DNA from: Streptomyces sp. ITFR-21
GTDB lineage: Bacteria; Actinomycetota; Actinomycetes; Streptomycetales; Streptomycetaceae
Reading direction: 5' to 3'
Length of the DNA: 64,000 nucleotides
Assembly: GCF_031844685.1 (NCBI RefSeq)
Contig: NZ_CP134605.1
Coordinates: forward strand, 1,645,501-1,709,500
Program-made: the position numbers and the translations under genes
In this document: positions 24,390-32,637 of the stretch, piece after piece
Layout of the letters: each line of letters starts with the position of its first letter
Position numbering within the stretch: position 1 is the first letter of the stretch
Notes under the pieces: model-generated
Databases searched by the model: none
Told to the model about the DNA's origin: nothing
The model's input: the letters and a program-made list of their open reading frames with translations, nothing else

Positions 24390-25691
24390 GTGAACGACAC
24401 TCCGGACATCACCCCCGAACCCCGTGCCACCGAGCCGGCGGCGGCCGTCAGCCGCCGCCGCCTCCTCGGGGCGGTGGGTGCCGGAGCAGCCGTGGCCGGC
24501 GCCGCCCTGGGAGCGGGCGGCGCCGTCCTGGCGACCCGCCACGACGACAGCGGCGGCGCCCCGGCCGCCGCGCAGGCCGCCACCGTGCCGTTCCGCGGCG
24601 CGCACCAGGCCGGCATCGCCACCCCGTCCCAGGACCGGCTGTGCTTCGCGACGTTCGACGTCTCGCCGACGGCGGACCGCGCCGACCTCGCGGACCTGCT
24701 GCGGACCTGGACCGCGGCGGCCGAGGCGATGGCGGCCGGCAAGCCGGTCCCGGGCGACGCGGGCGACCTCAACACCCCGCCGGACGACACCGGCGAGGCG
24801 GTGGGCCTGACGCCGGGCCGGCTGACCGTCACCATCGGCTACGGCCCCTCGCTCTTCGACGGCCGCTTCGGGCTGGCCGGCCGCCGCCCGTCGCTGCTGC
24901 GGAAACTGCCGCAGCTGCCCGGGGAGAACCTCGACCCGGCCAACTCCGACGGCGACCTGTGCGTGCAGGCGTGCGCCGACGACCCGCAGGTGGCCTTCCA
25001 CGCGATCCGGAACCTGCGGCGGCTCGGCTTCGGCACCGTCGTACCGCGCTGGATGGAGCTGGGCTTCGGCCGCACCTCCTCCACCTCCCCGCAGCAGGCC
25101 ACCCCGCGCAACCTGATGGGCTTCAAGGACGGCACCCGCAACATCGACGCCACCGACCCGTCCCTGATGGCGCAACACGTGTGGATCGGGGACGACGAGC
25201 CGCAGCGGTGGGTGCGCGGCGGCTCGTACCTGGTCAGCCGGAAGATCCAGATGCGGCTCGAGCAGTGGGACCGGGACCGGCTCGGCGACCAGCAGGACGT
25301 CTTCGGCCGGTTCAAGACCAGCGGCGCCCCGATGACCGGCCAGGCCGAGTTCGACACCCCGGACTTCGCGGCGAAGGACGGCGACGGCCAGTACGTGATC
25401 CCCGCCCGCGCGCACATCCGGCTGGCGGCCCACGAGAACAACAACGGGCTGCGCCTCCTGCGCCGCGGCTACTCCTACACCGACGGCATCAGCCCGGAGA
25501 CGGGCGACCTGATGGGCGGCCTGTTCTTCGTCGCCTTCATGAAGAGCCCGGACCAGTTCGCGACGCTGCAACGGGTGCTGGGGGCGCACGACGCGCTCAA
25601 CGAGTACATCCAGCACATCGCCAGCGGCCTGTTCGCGGTCCCGCCGGGACTGCCGGCCGGCCAGGACTGGGGCGGCCAGCTCTTCGGGTAG
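24390..25691 (+). CDS. efeB: deferrochelatase/DyP-type peroxidase EfeB
   Basis: A 433-residue DyP-type haem peroxidase exported by the Tat route: the N-terminus has SRRRLLGAVGAGAAVAGAAL with twin arginines. The DyP hallmark GFKDGTRN gives the distal Asp of the GxxDG motif, and HIRLAAHENNNG and RRGYSY mark the haem-binding C-terminal half. In the EfeUOB system EfeB oxidises ferrous iron or removes iron from haem. It starts at a GTG 34 bases after efeO and completes the operon. Confidence 0.95.
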   Translation: MNDTPDITPEPRATEPAAAVSRRRLLGAVGAGAAVAGAALGAGGAVLATRHDDSGGAPAAAQAATVPFRGAHQAGIATPSQDRLCFATFDVSPTADRADLADLLRTWTAAAEAMAAGKPVPGDAGDLNTPPDDTGEAVGLTPGRLTVTIGYGPSLFDGRFGLAGRRPSLLRKLPQLPGENLDPANSDGDLCVQACADDPQVAFHAIRNLRRLGFGTVVPRWMELGFGRTSSTSPQQATPRNLMGFKDGTRNIDATDPSLMAQHVWIGDDEPQRWVRGGSYLVSRKIQMRLEQWDRDRLGDQQDVFGRFKTSGAPMTGQAEFDTPDFAAKDGDGQYVIPARAHIRLAAHENNNGLRLLRRGYSYTDGISPETGDLMGGLFFVAFMKSPDQFATLQRVLGAHDALNEYIQHIASGLFAVPPGLPAGQDWGGQLFG

Positions 25692-25832
25692 CCGGGGTCC
25701 GGTCGGGATCCCCCACCCGGCAAGGGCCGGTCGGCCGGAGTACGGCCAGCGTCCGGCCGGGCGGGGCTCCACCCCGATGCGGCTCCGGGTACGCCGGACG
25801 ACCGACCGCCGTGTCACCCGATACGGTGAGAA

Positions 25833-27056
25833 GTGGCAACACGCCGGCCGCGCCGCCCGCGGGTGAGGCATCGCTTGAGCATGCCGCAACGCACCCGTGC
25901 CGTCCTGCTGACCGTCTTCGGCCTGCTCGCCGCCGTCCTGCCGGCCGGCCGGGCCGCCGCCGCCCCGACGCGGGCCACACCGTGCGTGACCACGCTGTGG
26001 AAGGCCGGCACCGGCGGGTACCGGACGTACCGCATCCCGGCCGTCGTCACCGTCCGCGGCACCCTGGTGGCCTTCGCCGAGGGCCGCGTGCACAGCTCCG
26101 CCGACAACGGCGACATCGACGTGGTGGAACGGCGCTCGGCCGACGGCGGCTGCACCTGGACACCGCAGCAGGTGGTCGCCGAGGACGGGACCGACACCGT
26201 GGGCAACCCGACACCCGTGGTCGCCGCCGACGGCACCCTGGTGCTGCTCACCAACCGGCAGGCCGGGCAAACCACCCAGGGGCAGATCCAAAGCGACCAG
26301 GTGCCCGCCGCCGACAGCCGCCGCGCCTTCGTGCAGACCTCCGCCGACGCCGGCGCCACCTGGTCCGCGCGGCGCGAGATCACCGCGTCGGTCAAGCGGC
26401 CGGGCTGGCTGTGGTTCGCCACCGGCCCCGGCCACGGCCTGACCCTCACCCGCGGCAGGGCCGCCGGGCGCCTGGTGGTGGCCGCCAACCACTCGGAGGC
26501 CGACGGCCGTTCCGGCGTGGACCTGCTGCTGTCCGACGACGACGGCCGCACCTGGCGGCTCGGCGCCTCCGAGAACGACACCGACGCCACCCTCCGGCCC
26601 AACGAGACCAGCGCCGCCCAACTGCCCGACGGCGAGATCTACCTTTCCGCCCGCAACAACGGCGGCGGCACCGGCATGAACCGCGCGTCCGCGTACTCCG
26701 CGACCGCCGGCCGCACGTACACCACGCCGCTGCGCCCGCTGCCCGGCCTCGTCGGACCGTCCGTGCAGGGCGGTGTGCTCCAGGACCCCGGTCTTCCGGC
26801 CGGCCTGCCCTGCGCCCCGCTCCTCTACTCCGGCCCCGCCGACCCCGACAGCCGCCGCCACCTCACCCTGCGCCGCTCCGACGACTACGGCCGGACCTGG
26901 CACACCCTCACCGACCTCACCGCGCCCATTACCCCCGCCGCGTACTCCGACCTCACCGGGATCGCCCGCGGCGAACTCGGTACGGTCTTCGAGACCGGCG
27001 CCGACTCCCCGTACGAGGAGATCGCCTGGCGCCGCGTGTCCCTGCGCTGCCCCTGA
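25833..27056 (+). CDS. secreted exo-alpha-sialidase (BNR/Asp-box)
   Basis: A 407-residue sialidase of the GH33 type, removing terminal sialic acids. A signal peptide (about residues 20-46, RAVLLTVFGLLAAVLPAGRAAAA) directs export. The RIP motif is in YRTYRIPAVV, and four Asp-boxes are visible: SADGGCTW, SADAGATW, SDDDGRTW and SDDYGRTW. FAEGRVHSS, NPTPVV and GHGLTL fit the six-bladed propeller. GTG at 25833 is the longest sensible start; the ATG at 25878 would give a neater signal peptide. It stands alone after efeB. Confidence 0.9.
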   Translation: MATRRPRRPRVRHRLSMPQRTRAVLLTVFGLLAAVLPAGRAAAAPTRATPCVTTLWKAGTGGYRTYRIPAVVTVRGTLVAFAEGRVHSSADNGDIDVVERRSADGGCTWTPQQVVAEDGTDTVGNPTPVVAADGTLVLLTNRQAGQTTQGQIQSDQVPAADSRRAFVQTSADAGATWSARREITASVKRPGWLWFATGPGHGLTLTRGRAAGRLVVAANHSEADGRSGVDLLLSDDDGRTWRLGASENDTDATLRPNETSAAQLPDGEIYLSARNNGGGTGMNRASAYSATAGRTYTTPLRPLPGLVGPSVQGGVLQDPGLPAGLPCAPLLYSGPADPDSRRHLTLRRSDDYGRTWHTLTDLTAPITPAAYSDLTGIARGELGTVFETGADSPYEEIAWRRVSLRCP

Positions 27057-27276
27057 CACCTTCCCGCTCCCCCGGCCCGGCCGACCGCGGCCTCCCCCGG
27101 CCCGGGTGTGCCCGGTCTCCCGGGGCCCGGGAGAGGCCGCCGGGCCGCGCGCCGGTCCGGCGGCGCTCGGGGCTGGACCGAGACGGCCCGGACGGGCGCC
27201 GGATCGGGCTGCTCCGGCAGCGAACCGCGCCCGAGCTACCAGCAGTCGGTGGCCGCCGGCTGCGCCGGGCGCGCCA

Positions 27277-27369
27277 GCGAGGGGCGTCTTTGTCGTTGCC
27301 GACGGGACCACCGGCGTCGCCGTCGCCCGCGACCCGGGCGGCTCGGGAACGGTGATCTGGTCCACCTGA
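27277..27369 (+). pseudogene. possible DUF397-like fragment
   Basis: The only protein-like stretch in 27057-27673 reads GVFVVADGTTGVAVARDPGG plus a few residues to a TGA. It vaguely resembles the end of DUF397 domains (VEVAD...GVAVRDSKDP), but there is no start, no good upstream domain in frame, and low-complexity GC sequence before it. It may be chance. The rest of the gap holds a hairpin and a tandem repeat. Confidence 0.2.
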
Positions 27370-27377
27370 CCCACCGG

Positions 27378-27417
27378 CCGGGCGGCGCCCCGCCCCAGGG
27401 ACCGAGGCGCCGCCCGG
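27378..27417 (+). terminator. 12-bp stem hairpin
   Basis: CCGGGCGGCGCC and GGCGCCGCCCGG pair across a 16-base loop. It lies 320 bases after the sialidase stop and right after the possible DUF397-like scrap. It could end transcription from the left; no T-run follows. Confidence 0.45.
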
Positions 27418-27544
27418 CAGCCGCCCGGCGCTGTCGGGTGTACCCCCCCCCCGTCGCCCCTCCGCGAGCTGGTGGGCGGCGGCGGGGTACGGCTTAGGAC
27501 CTGCTGAACTGAGGGCGGTACGGCCCGGCCTGTGCCGGGCCGTA

Positions 27545-27664
27545 CCGATCCGTGCCGCGCGGATCCGTACCGCGCCGATCCGTACCGCGCCGATCCGTAC
27601 CGCGCCGATCCGTACCGCGCCGATCCATGCCGCGCCGATCCATGCCGCGCCGATCCATGCCGCG
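27545..27664. repeat. 15-bp tandem repeat, eight units
   Basis: The unit CCGATCCGTACCGCG repeats eight times without gaps. The first two units have one change each; the last three share CATG in place of CGTA, so the array grew by block duplication. Fifteen is a multiple of three, giving pentapeptide open frames on both strands, but no start or ribosome site supports coding. It lies just past the stop of the small membrane protein gene on the opposite strand. Confidence 0.95.
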
Positions 27665-27673
27665 CCGCGGATG

Positions 27674-27847
27674 TCAGCGCCCGGAACGCCGGCCGGAGCC
27701 GAGCCGCCGCAAGCCCAGGAAGACCATCTCGGCGGCGAACACCACGATGCCGATGATCAGCAGGTAGAACAGGCCGTGGGCGATGACGCCGATGAGGAAC
27801 AGCGCGAGCGCGACGAGGACCACCAGCAGAGCGAGGTAAAGGAACAT
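27674..27847 (-). CDS. small 57-residue membrane protein
   Basis: This short gene encodes two hydrophobic helices: MFLYLALLVVLVALALFLIG and, after VIAHG, LFYLLIIGIVVFAAEMVFLG, then a basic tail RRLGSGRRSGR that should face the cytoplasm. GAGGAGG lies ten bases before the ATG, which supports real translation. Small two-helix proteins of this sort are frequent in streptomycetes and often called hydrophobic or envelope-stress proteins; no function is known. Overlapping longer frames on the same strand are GC artefacts. Confidence 0.7.
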   Translation of the reverse strand: MFLYLALLVVLVALALFLIGVIAHGLFYLLIIGIVVFAAEMVFLGLRRLGSGRRSGR

Positions 27848-28362
27848 AGCGCGGGTGCCTCCTCAAAGCGGACGGCCGACGCCCGGCAGGAACGCGGCCC
27901 GTCTGCTCTCCAGCCTCCGCCCCGTCGCCCGCCGCCGCCACTCGCGGGCTCAGCGGCGCTCAGGGTGCTCCCGGGCCCAGGAGGCGGCGAGTCACCCCAG
28001 CTCGGCGCCCTATGACGCCGGCCGGGCGGCCGACCCGGCGGCCCGTACTGGCGTGTACCCGACATATTGTGCCCAGCCGGGCCATTCGCACGGCGGTGGC
28101 GGGGCGGTCAAGGGCGTCCGACCGGCCACAGGCGCGCCTTCAGGTCACACCGTCGGACCACCACCCACGCTGAGCGCCGGCGGCCCTACGGTTCGTGACC
28201 GCGTCTCTTCCTCGGGGGCGCAAGAGCCGCCGTCGCGCCGGAGACCGGGGTCGACCCGCCGCCGGCCGCCCGAGCAGGAAGCGACACGACGTATGTCCAC
28301 TGTCACCAGGACAGGCACCTGACCTTCGATGACCGCCCGCCCGCCCGACCGACCGCGAAGGG
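27848..28362. other. gene-free stretch
   Basis: About 515 bases between the small membrane protein and the anchor-domain fragment. The part next to 27847 must hold the promoter and ribosome site of the small gene. Elsewhere I see only short GC-rich palindromes and no credible coding sequence or RNA. Confidence 0.5.
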
Positions 28363-28625
28363 CTCACCACCAGCAACGTCCGCTGGGGAATCCCCGCGGG
28401 CGGTGGCAAGAGCGGCTACGTGTTCACCGGCAGAACCACCGATGTGGTCACCGACGGCACCGAGTTCGTGATCGGCACGTTCACCCGGCAGAACTTCCCG
28501 ATCCAGTCCAACGGCGTCAACCGGTTCGAGGTCGACCTGTCGGTCAACGTCACCTTCGAGAGCGGCCTCTCCAAGGACTTCAGCTTCCGGTTCCGCCGGC
28601 GCAACGAACTCCCCGGACCGCGTCA
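28363..28625 (+). pseudogene. choice-of-anchor K domain fragment
   Basis: About 88 codons read LTTSNVRWGIPAGGGKSGYV, then TEFVIGTFTRQNFPIQSNGV and NRFEVDLSVNVTFESGLSKD before the match fades after FSFRFRRRNELPG. The pattern recalls the choice-of-anchor K domain of bacterial surface proteins. In-frame TGA at 28330 and the lack of a start before 28420 show that the 5' part is lost; the frame continues for some 50 non-family residues to a stop at 28770. It looks like a broken gene, with codon use less GC-biased than its neighbours. Confidence 0.55.
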
Positions 28626-28905
28626 CTCCCGTCTGGCACCTGACGTCCGAATGCCGGGGGCCACTGCCGTCCGTATCCAGGTGGTCGCACGTCCACACGA
28701 GGGCGCCGATCGGCACGGCGGGCTCCAGCCCTTCTTGCCTTCCACCTCGCTCAGCAGTCCCCGCAGGTAGGACACCCATCCGCCGCCTCGGCTCCACCCG
28801 CCAGAACCGGCCTGCGAACCGCGCCACGGAGTCACCGGACAGAACTGATTACTCGTCAGCTATCCGTCCCGGCACGAAGTGGTCAACGACGCCACACACT
28901 CCACG

Positions 28906-29544
28906 TCACGGAGTGCCGTTGCAGTACTGGGGCGCGTAGGGGGTGGCGAGCTCGTGGCGGATTCCGTTGAGGAAGAGCCGCAGGCCGTAGGCGAAGCGCT
29001 CCTGCGGGTCAGCGTCGAAGGCCGAGAAAGCGACGTCGTCCGCGAGTGCGGCGAAGGCCTCCATCCTCCGCGGCCACGAGCCGCCGTCGACCAGGTCCGC
29101 GCGAGCCTGCTCCTCGATCGTGTGGCCGATCACGTACTGACTGACCGCCATGACCGCCCATGCCGCCTGCCGGGGCGGCAGCCCGGCTTCGCGGAGCAGG
29201 GCGGCGGAGGTGTTGCCGAACAGGACGGTGTGAGCCTCGGCCGTGTACGCGCCGGCCACGACGCGGGCGCCGTCGCGGTGGCGCAGCAGAGCGTGCCGGA
29301 GCCGGCCGGCTAGGACCAGACCGCGCTCGTCCCAGGGCCCGGGTTCCAGTGTGAGGTCGATCGACTCCAGGATGCGCTCGGCCATGGCGTCCAACAGAGC
29401 CTGCTTGCAGGAAAAATGCCGGTACAGCGCGCTGGCTCGTACCCCCAGCGCTTCACCGAGTCTGCGCATGGTCAGGCCGTCCAGGCCCGTCTCGTCCAGC
29501 AGCGCCAGTGCTCCGTCGACCACGTTCGCCTTCCGCAGCAGCAT
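28906..29544 (-). CDS. TetR family regulator with TetR_C-like domain
   Basis: A 212-residue TetR protein. The DNA-binding domain is at residues 1-47 (KANVVDGALALLDETGLDGL, MRRLGEALGVRASALYRHFS), closely following the tetracycline-repressor type, and the C-terminal half (HALLRHRDGARVVAGAYTAE onward) resembles the TetR_C ligand domain. The ATG at 29544 gives the normal TetR N-terminus; the frame upstream to 29625 adds basic, non-family residues. It is divergent from an FAD monooxygenase, and twin palindromes over that promoter are its likely operators. Confidence 0.92.
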   Translation of the reverse strand: MLLRKANVVDGALALLDETGLDGLTMRRLGEALGVRASALYRHFSCKQALLDAMAERILESIDLTLEPGPWDERGLVLAGRLRHALLRHRDGARVVAGAYTAEAHTVLFGNTSAALLREAGLPPRQAAWAVMAVSQYVIGHTIEEQARADLVDGGSWPRRMEAFAALADDVAFSAFDADPQERFAYGLRLFLNGIRHELATPYAPQYCNGTP

Positions 29545-29618
29545 CCCGCCCGCTTCCCATCGTCGTGCGCGGCCCGGCCGGTGCCGGGCCGGTCTGCGAC
29601 AGATCCTCCGGGAGTCGG

Positions 29619-29647
29619 TTGACACCCGGCTGCACCCATCCTAACGT
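29619..29647 (+). promoter_or_regulatory. promoter of the FAD monooxygenase
   Basis: A consensus -35 TTGACA (29619-29624) and -10 TAACGT (29642-29647) have the ideal 17-base spacer. The predicted transcription start near 29654 falls in the first of two operators, giving a leader of about 130 bases before the GTG at 29782. Confidence 0.75.
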
Positions 29648-29676
29648 GAACGATGTTCACCGTGAACAATGTTCAC
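29646..29676. promoter_or_regulatory. twin TetR operators GTGAAC-N3-GTTCAC
   Basis: Two perfect 15-bp palindromes, GTGAACGATGTTCAC (29646-29660) and GTGAACAATGTTCAC (29662-29676), are spaced 16 bases centre to centre, so two dimers would bind adjacent sites. The first overlaps the -10 and start site of the monooxygenase promoter. The divergent TetR gene lies about 100 bases away. Confidence 0.85.
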
Positions 29677-29781
29677 CGACGGGCACACCCATGCCGGTGC
29701 CAAGCCGCGGGTGCCCGGCACCGCGACCAGGAAAGACCGGGCGGCGGTCCGGTCACGTCCAATGATCGGAAGGAACCCCTT

Positions 29782-31167
29782 GTGCGAGTTCTCATCGCGG
29801 GCGGCGGGCCGACCGGCCTCACGCTGGCCATTGACCTGGCCCGACGCGGCGTGGAGGTACGCGTCGTCGACAAGGCCGACGGCTTCTTCCGCGGATCGCG
29901 CGCGGACACGATCCAGCCGCGCACGCTGGAGGTCTTCGATGATCTGGGGGTGGTGGACGCCGTCCTCGACGCGGGTTGTCTTCCGCCGGCCTACCGAGTC
30001 CACCTCGACGGCGACGCGGTCGAGGAACGCCGGATGGCAGAGCTGCGCGCACCCCGGCCCGACCAGCCCTACCCCAACCCCTGGACGCTCGGTCAGTCGC
30101 AGCTCGAAGGCATACTCCGTTCCCGGCTCGCCGAACTCGGGACGCGGGTGGAGCTCGCGACGGAGCTGGTCGGCCTGGAGCAGGACAAGCACGCGGTGAC
30201 CGCGCGCTTCCAGACGGGCGAGACCGCGCGCTTCGACTACCTGGTCGGGGCCGACGGCGGTGCCAGTACCGTACGCAAGGCGACCGGGATCGCCTTCCCC
30301 GGCACCACCGACGAGACCTTCCGGCTCGTGATCGGCGACGTGCACGCACCGGGCCTCGACCCGGCCATCGGCCACTGGTTCGCCGCCGCCACCAGCCCCA
30401 TGACCGGCGTGGCGATGACCCCGCTGCCCGGCACCGGCATGTTCCAGCTCAACACCGCCATCGGCACGGGCGAGGACGCCTCCCTGACCACCATGCAGAC
30501 CGCCCTCGACGGATTCTCCGCCGGCGTGCACCTGACCGGCTGCCACTGGGCCACCGTGTGGCGCCCGAACATCAGGCTCGCCGAACGATTCCGCGCCGGG
30601 CGCGTCTTCCTGGCCGGCGACGCCGCACACGTCCACCCGCCCACCGGCGGCCAGGGGATGAACACCGGCATCCAGGACGCCTACAACCTCGGCTGGAAAC
30701 TGGCCGCACAGACCCTGCTGGACAGCTACGAGACCGAACGCAAAGCCGTGGCGGCCACCGTCCTCAAGGTGAGCGACGACCTCCTGCGGCAGTACGCCGC
30801 CGGCCACGCCGAAGCCCACCAGCGCGGCGAGGAGCACCTCGGCCTCCACATCAGCTACCGCACGCAGACCGCACCCGGCGCCCTCGCCCCCGGCGACCGC
30901 GCCCCCGACGCGCCGGTCCAGGACCCCACCGGCAAGCGGATCCGGCTGTTCGACCTCTTCCGCGGCCCGCACGCGACCCGGCTCGTCTTCGGCGCGCCCG
31001 CACCGGACACGGACCACTCCTACGCCGTCCTGCGCCCCGGCGACGACCCGGCCGGCTGCTCCCGCTACGTCATCGACACCGATGGCAACGCCTTCACCGC
31101 GTACAGCGTGCTCAACGCGCCAGCCGACGGCCACATCCTCGTCCGCCCCGACGGCCACCTGGCCTAG
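29782..31167 (+). CDS. FAD-dependent aromatic monooxygenase
   Basis: A 461-residue class A flavoprotein hydroxylase, probably acting on a phenolic or polyketide-like aromatic. Motifs are complete: the dinucleotide-binding GGGPTGLTLAIDLARRG, the DG motif YLVGADGGASTVRKA and the GD motif RVFLAGDAAHVHPPTGGQGM. The C-terminal thioredoxin-like domain is present but short. The GTG at 29782 directly precedes the family N-terminus (RVLIAGGGPTG) and has GGAAGGAAC before it; the ATG at 29653 lies within the operator and is not credible. It is controlled by the divergent TetR gene and so may be induced by its substrate. Confidence 0.93.
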   Translation: MRVLIAGGGPTGLTLAIDLARRGVEVRVVDKADGFFRGSRADTIQPRTLEVFDDLGVVDAVLDAGCLPPAYRVHLDGDAVEERRMAELRAPRPDQPYPNPWTLGQSQLEGILRSRLAELGTRVELATELVGLEQDKHAVTARFQTGETARFDYLVGADGGASTVRKATGIAFPGTTDETFRLVIGDVHAPGLDPAIGHWFAAATSPMTGVAMTPLPGTGMFQLNTAIGTGEDASLTTMQTALDGFSAGVHLTGCHWATVWRPNIRLAERFRAGRVFLAGDAAHVHPPTGGQGMNTGIQDAYNLGWKLAAQTLLDSYETERKAVAATVLKVSDDLLRQYAAGHAEAHQRGEEHLGLHISYRTQTAPGALAPGDRAPDAPVQDPTGKRIRLFDLFRGPHATRLVFGAPAPDTDHSYAVLRPGDDPAGCSRYVIDTDGNAFTAYSVLNAPADGHILVRPDGHLA

Positions 31168-31189
31168 CGGGGGCGGGCGGACGGTTCCG

Positions 31190-31330
31190 TGCCGAGGCCG
31201 GCCCCCAGGTCGTCGTCGACCAGTTCCGGGGCGCGGTGAACCACCGCCTGCTGATACCCGGCGAGCCCATCACGGCGACGTTCGTCGACGCGCTGCCGGA
31301 CAACCTGTGCAGCGGCATTCCCGCCCCCGG
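31190..31330 (+). other. unassigned protein-like fragment
   Basis: Just after the monooxygenase, one plus-strand frame reads AEAGPQVVVDQFRGAVNHRL then LIPGEPITATFVDALPDNLC, well-composed protein sequence with no start and no recognised family. It overlaps the arginine-rich tail of the Lrp-type gene on the other strand. It may be the remains of a third gene in this eroded junction, or chance. Confidence 0.25.
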
Positions 31331-32574
31331 GAACCGGGCCGAGCAGCCAGAACGGGGACGGGGCGCCGAGCCCACCGGTGGCGGCGACCCGCCCGGCTGG
31401 CCGCACGAGACCGGCGCCCACCCGGGCGACCCGCTGCTCGCCCGCCCGATCGACCTCCGCGAGGGACCGGTAACGAGCCGATGGAAAGGACGCCGTGCTC
31501 GGTGAGGTCGTCCCAGAAGTTGACCGGGACGTGGCCGACGGCGCGGCCCTGTTCGTCGAGGAGGCGGCCCATGCGTTTGACGGTGCGCAGCACGATGAGG
31601 CGGTCGACGACCTGGACCTGGGGGAGTTTCGCGGCCATCGCCAGTTCCAGCCGGTGAACCTCCTCCACCGTGCGCAGCCAGGTGCCCAGCATCAGACTCG
31701 ACTCAGCGGCGACGGTGGCGCACAGGCGGGCCTGGCGCAGCCGGCTCAGTGCCTGGGCGCTGTCGACGCGGGCGTCGACCGGGGCGTTCGCCCACAGGTA
31801 CGCCTGGACGGGCCATCCGCACACCGCCGCCGCGACATCGGCGCGCGGCAGGATGACGCCCGAGGCCAGCAGGTATTCGACCTGGCGGCGGGCGGTGGTC
31901 GGGCTGACGCCGGCCCGCTCGGCGAGTTCGGCGTAGGAGGCGCGCCCGTCGTGTGACAGATGCGTCAGCATCGTCTTGAGCGTATCGGTGAGGGCGAGTG
32001 GTGTGTCGCCCGGCCGCCGGGCGGGCCGGTCGTCACGCCGCTGGTCGAGCAGCGTCGCCGCGCGCGGCGCCAGATCGCCGAGCCGCCATACCGAGCCCTC
32101 GGCGTACAGCCGGGTGGCGAACCAGACCCTGGTGGTCAGCACGTGCTCCACCTGGCCGAGGTGTTCCAGCAGGTAGTGGGACATCGTGGTGAGGTCGGCC
32201 GCCGCGACGGTGACCAGGATGTCCGCCCGGCCCGAGGTCAGCTCCACGTTGAGCGCCGGCGGGTGGGTGGCCAGTTCCCGGGCGACCCGCATGCGGTGCG
32301 CGGGGTGGCAGGTGATCTCCACGTAGGCCAGGCACTGCGCGTTGCGCTGAGCCATGCCGGGACCGACGGTGACCCATGCGATGCCGTTCTCCGTGAGGTG
32401 CCGCCAGCGGCGGGCCGCGGTCGCGGGGGTGATGCCGAGCGCCGCGCCCAGCGCGGACCAGGAGATGCGGGGCGCTATCTGCAGGGCATCGATCAAGAGC
32501 CGCTCACCATCGGTGAGAGTGATTGATTTCGACAATTTCACCACCCAAAAAAGTGATTTCTGCACATGTAACAT
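31270..32574 (-). CDS. Lrp/AsnC-type regulator with duplicated DNA-binding half
   Basis: A 434-residue protein with two Lrp/AsnC halves: a helix-turn-helix at about residues 22-65 (LLIDALQIAPRISWSALGAA), an RAM-like domain, a second helix-turn-helix near 195-240 (HDGRASYAELAERAGVSPTT) and a second ligand-type domain ending about residue 355 (GHVPVNFWDDL). Homologues I recall stop about there; the further 70 residues are Arg/Pro/Gly-rich and probably readthrough after loss of the native stop. GTG codons at 32544 and 32541 are alternative starts. It is divergent from the amidohydrolase-transporter operon and is its likely regulator. Confidence 0.8.
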   Translation of the reverse strand: MLHVQKSLFWVVKLSKSITLTDGERLLIDALQIAPRISWSALGAALGITPATAARRWRHLTENGIAWVTVGPGMAQRNAQCLAYVEITCHPAHRMRVARELATHPPALNVELTSGRADILVTVAAADLTTMSHYLLEHLGQVEHVLTTRVWFATRLYAEGSVWRLGDLAPRAATLLDQRRDDRPARRPGDTPLALTDTLKTMLTHLSHDGRASYAELAERAGVSPTTARRQVEYLLASGVILPRADVAAAVCGWPVQAYLWANAPVDARVDSAQALSRLRQARLCATVAAESSLMLGTWLRTVEEVHRLELAMAAKLPQVQVVDRLIVLRTVKRMGRLLDEQGRAVGHVPVNFWDDLTEHGVLSIGSLPVPRGGRSGGRAAGRPGGRRSRAASRAGRRHRWARRPVPVLAARPGSRGRECRCTGCPAARRRTSP

Positions 32575-32584
32575 CCCGGTGATT
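32519..32584. promoter_or_regulatory. repeated GTGATT motifs, candidate Lrp-type sites
   Basis: GTGATT occurs three times in an AT-rich stretch at 32519, 32553 and 32579, the first two as GTGATT(GA)TTTC variants. They lie over the start of the Lrp-type gene and before the divergent M20 hydrolase. Lrp proteins bind several spaced sites, so this is a reasonable operator region, but the motif is short. Confidence 0.35.
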
Positions 32585-32637
32585 CTTCGGATCCTAGCCT
32601 CATCCGCACCCCGTCAGCCCTACAGACAGGTACGGAC

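Noticed and set aside
27545..27664. CRISPR-like array
   Set aside because: The 15-bp units are contiguous with no spacers and no cas genes are nearby; it is a plain tandem repeat.
27532..27767. Pentapeptide-repeat coding sequence (RADPY or PRRSV repeats)
   Set aside because: The repeats arise from the 15-bp period being a multiple of three; several frames give equally regular peptides, and no ribosome site or conserved flank supports any of them.
24270..27941. 1,200-codon minus-strand open frame antisense to efeO, efeB and the sialidase
   Set aside because: It is the complement of three genes with clear motifs and consists of low-complexity Gly/Val/Arg stretches. Its N-terminal part also reads out of frame through the 57-residue membrane protein gene.
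29653..29781. ATG 29653 as the start of the FAD monooxygenase
   Set aside because: It lies within the operator and at the predicted transcription start; the added 43 residues precede the normal GGGPTG N-terminus and look non-coding. GTG 29782 has a good ribosome site.
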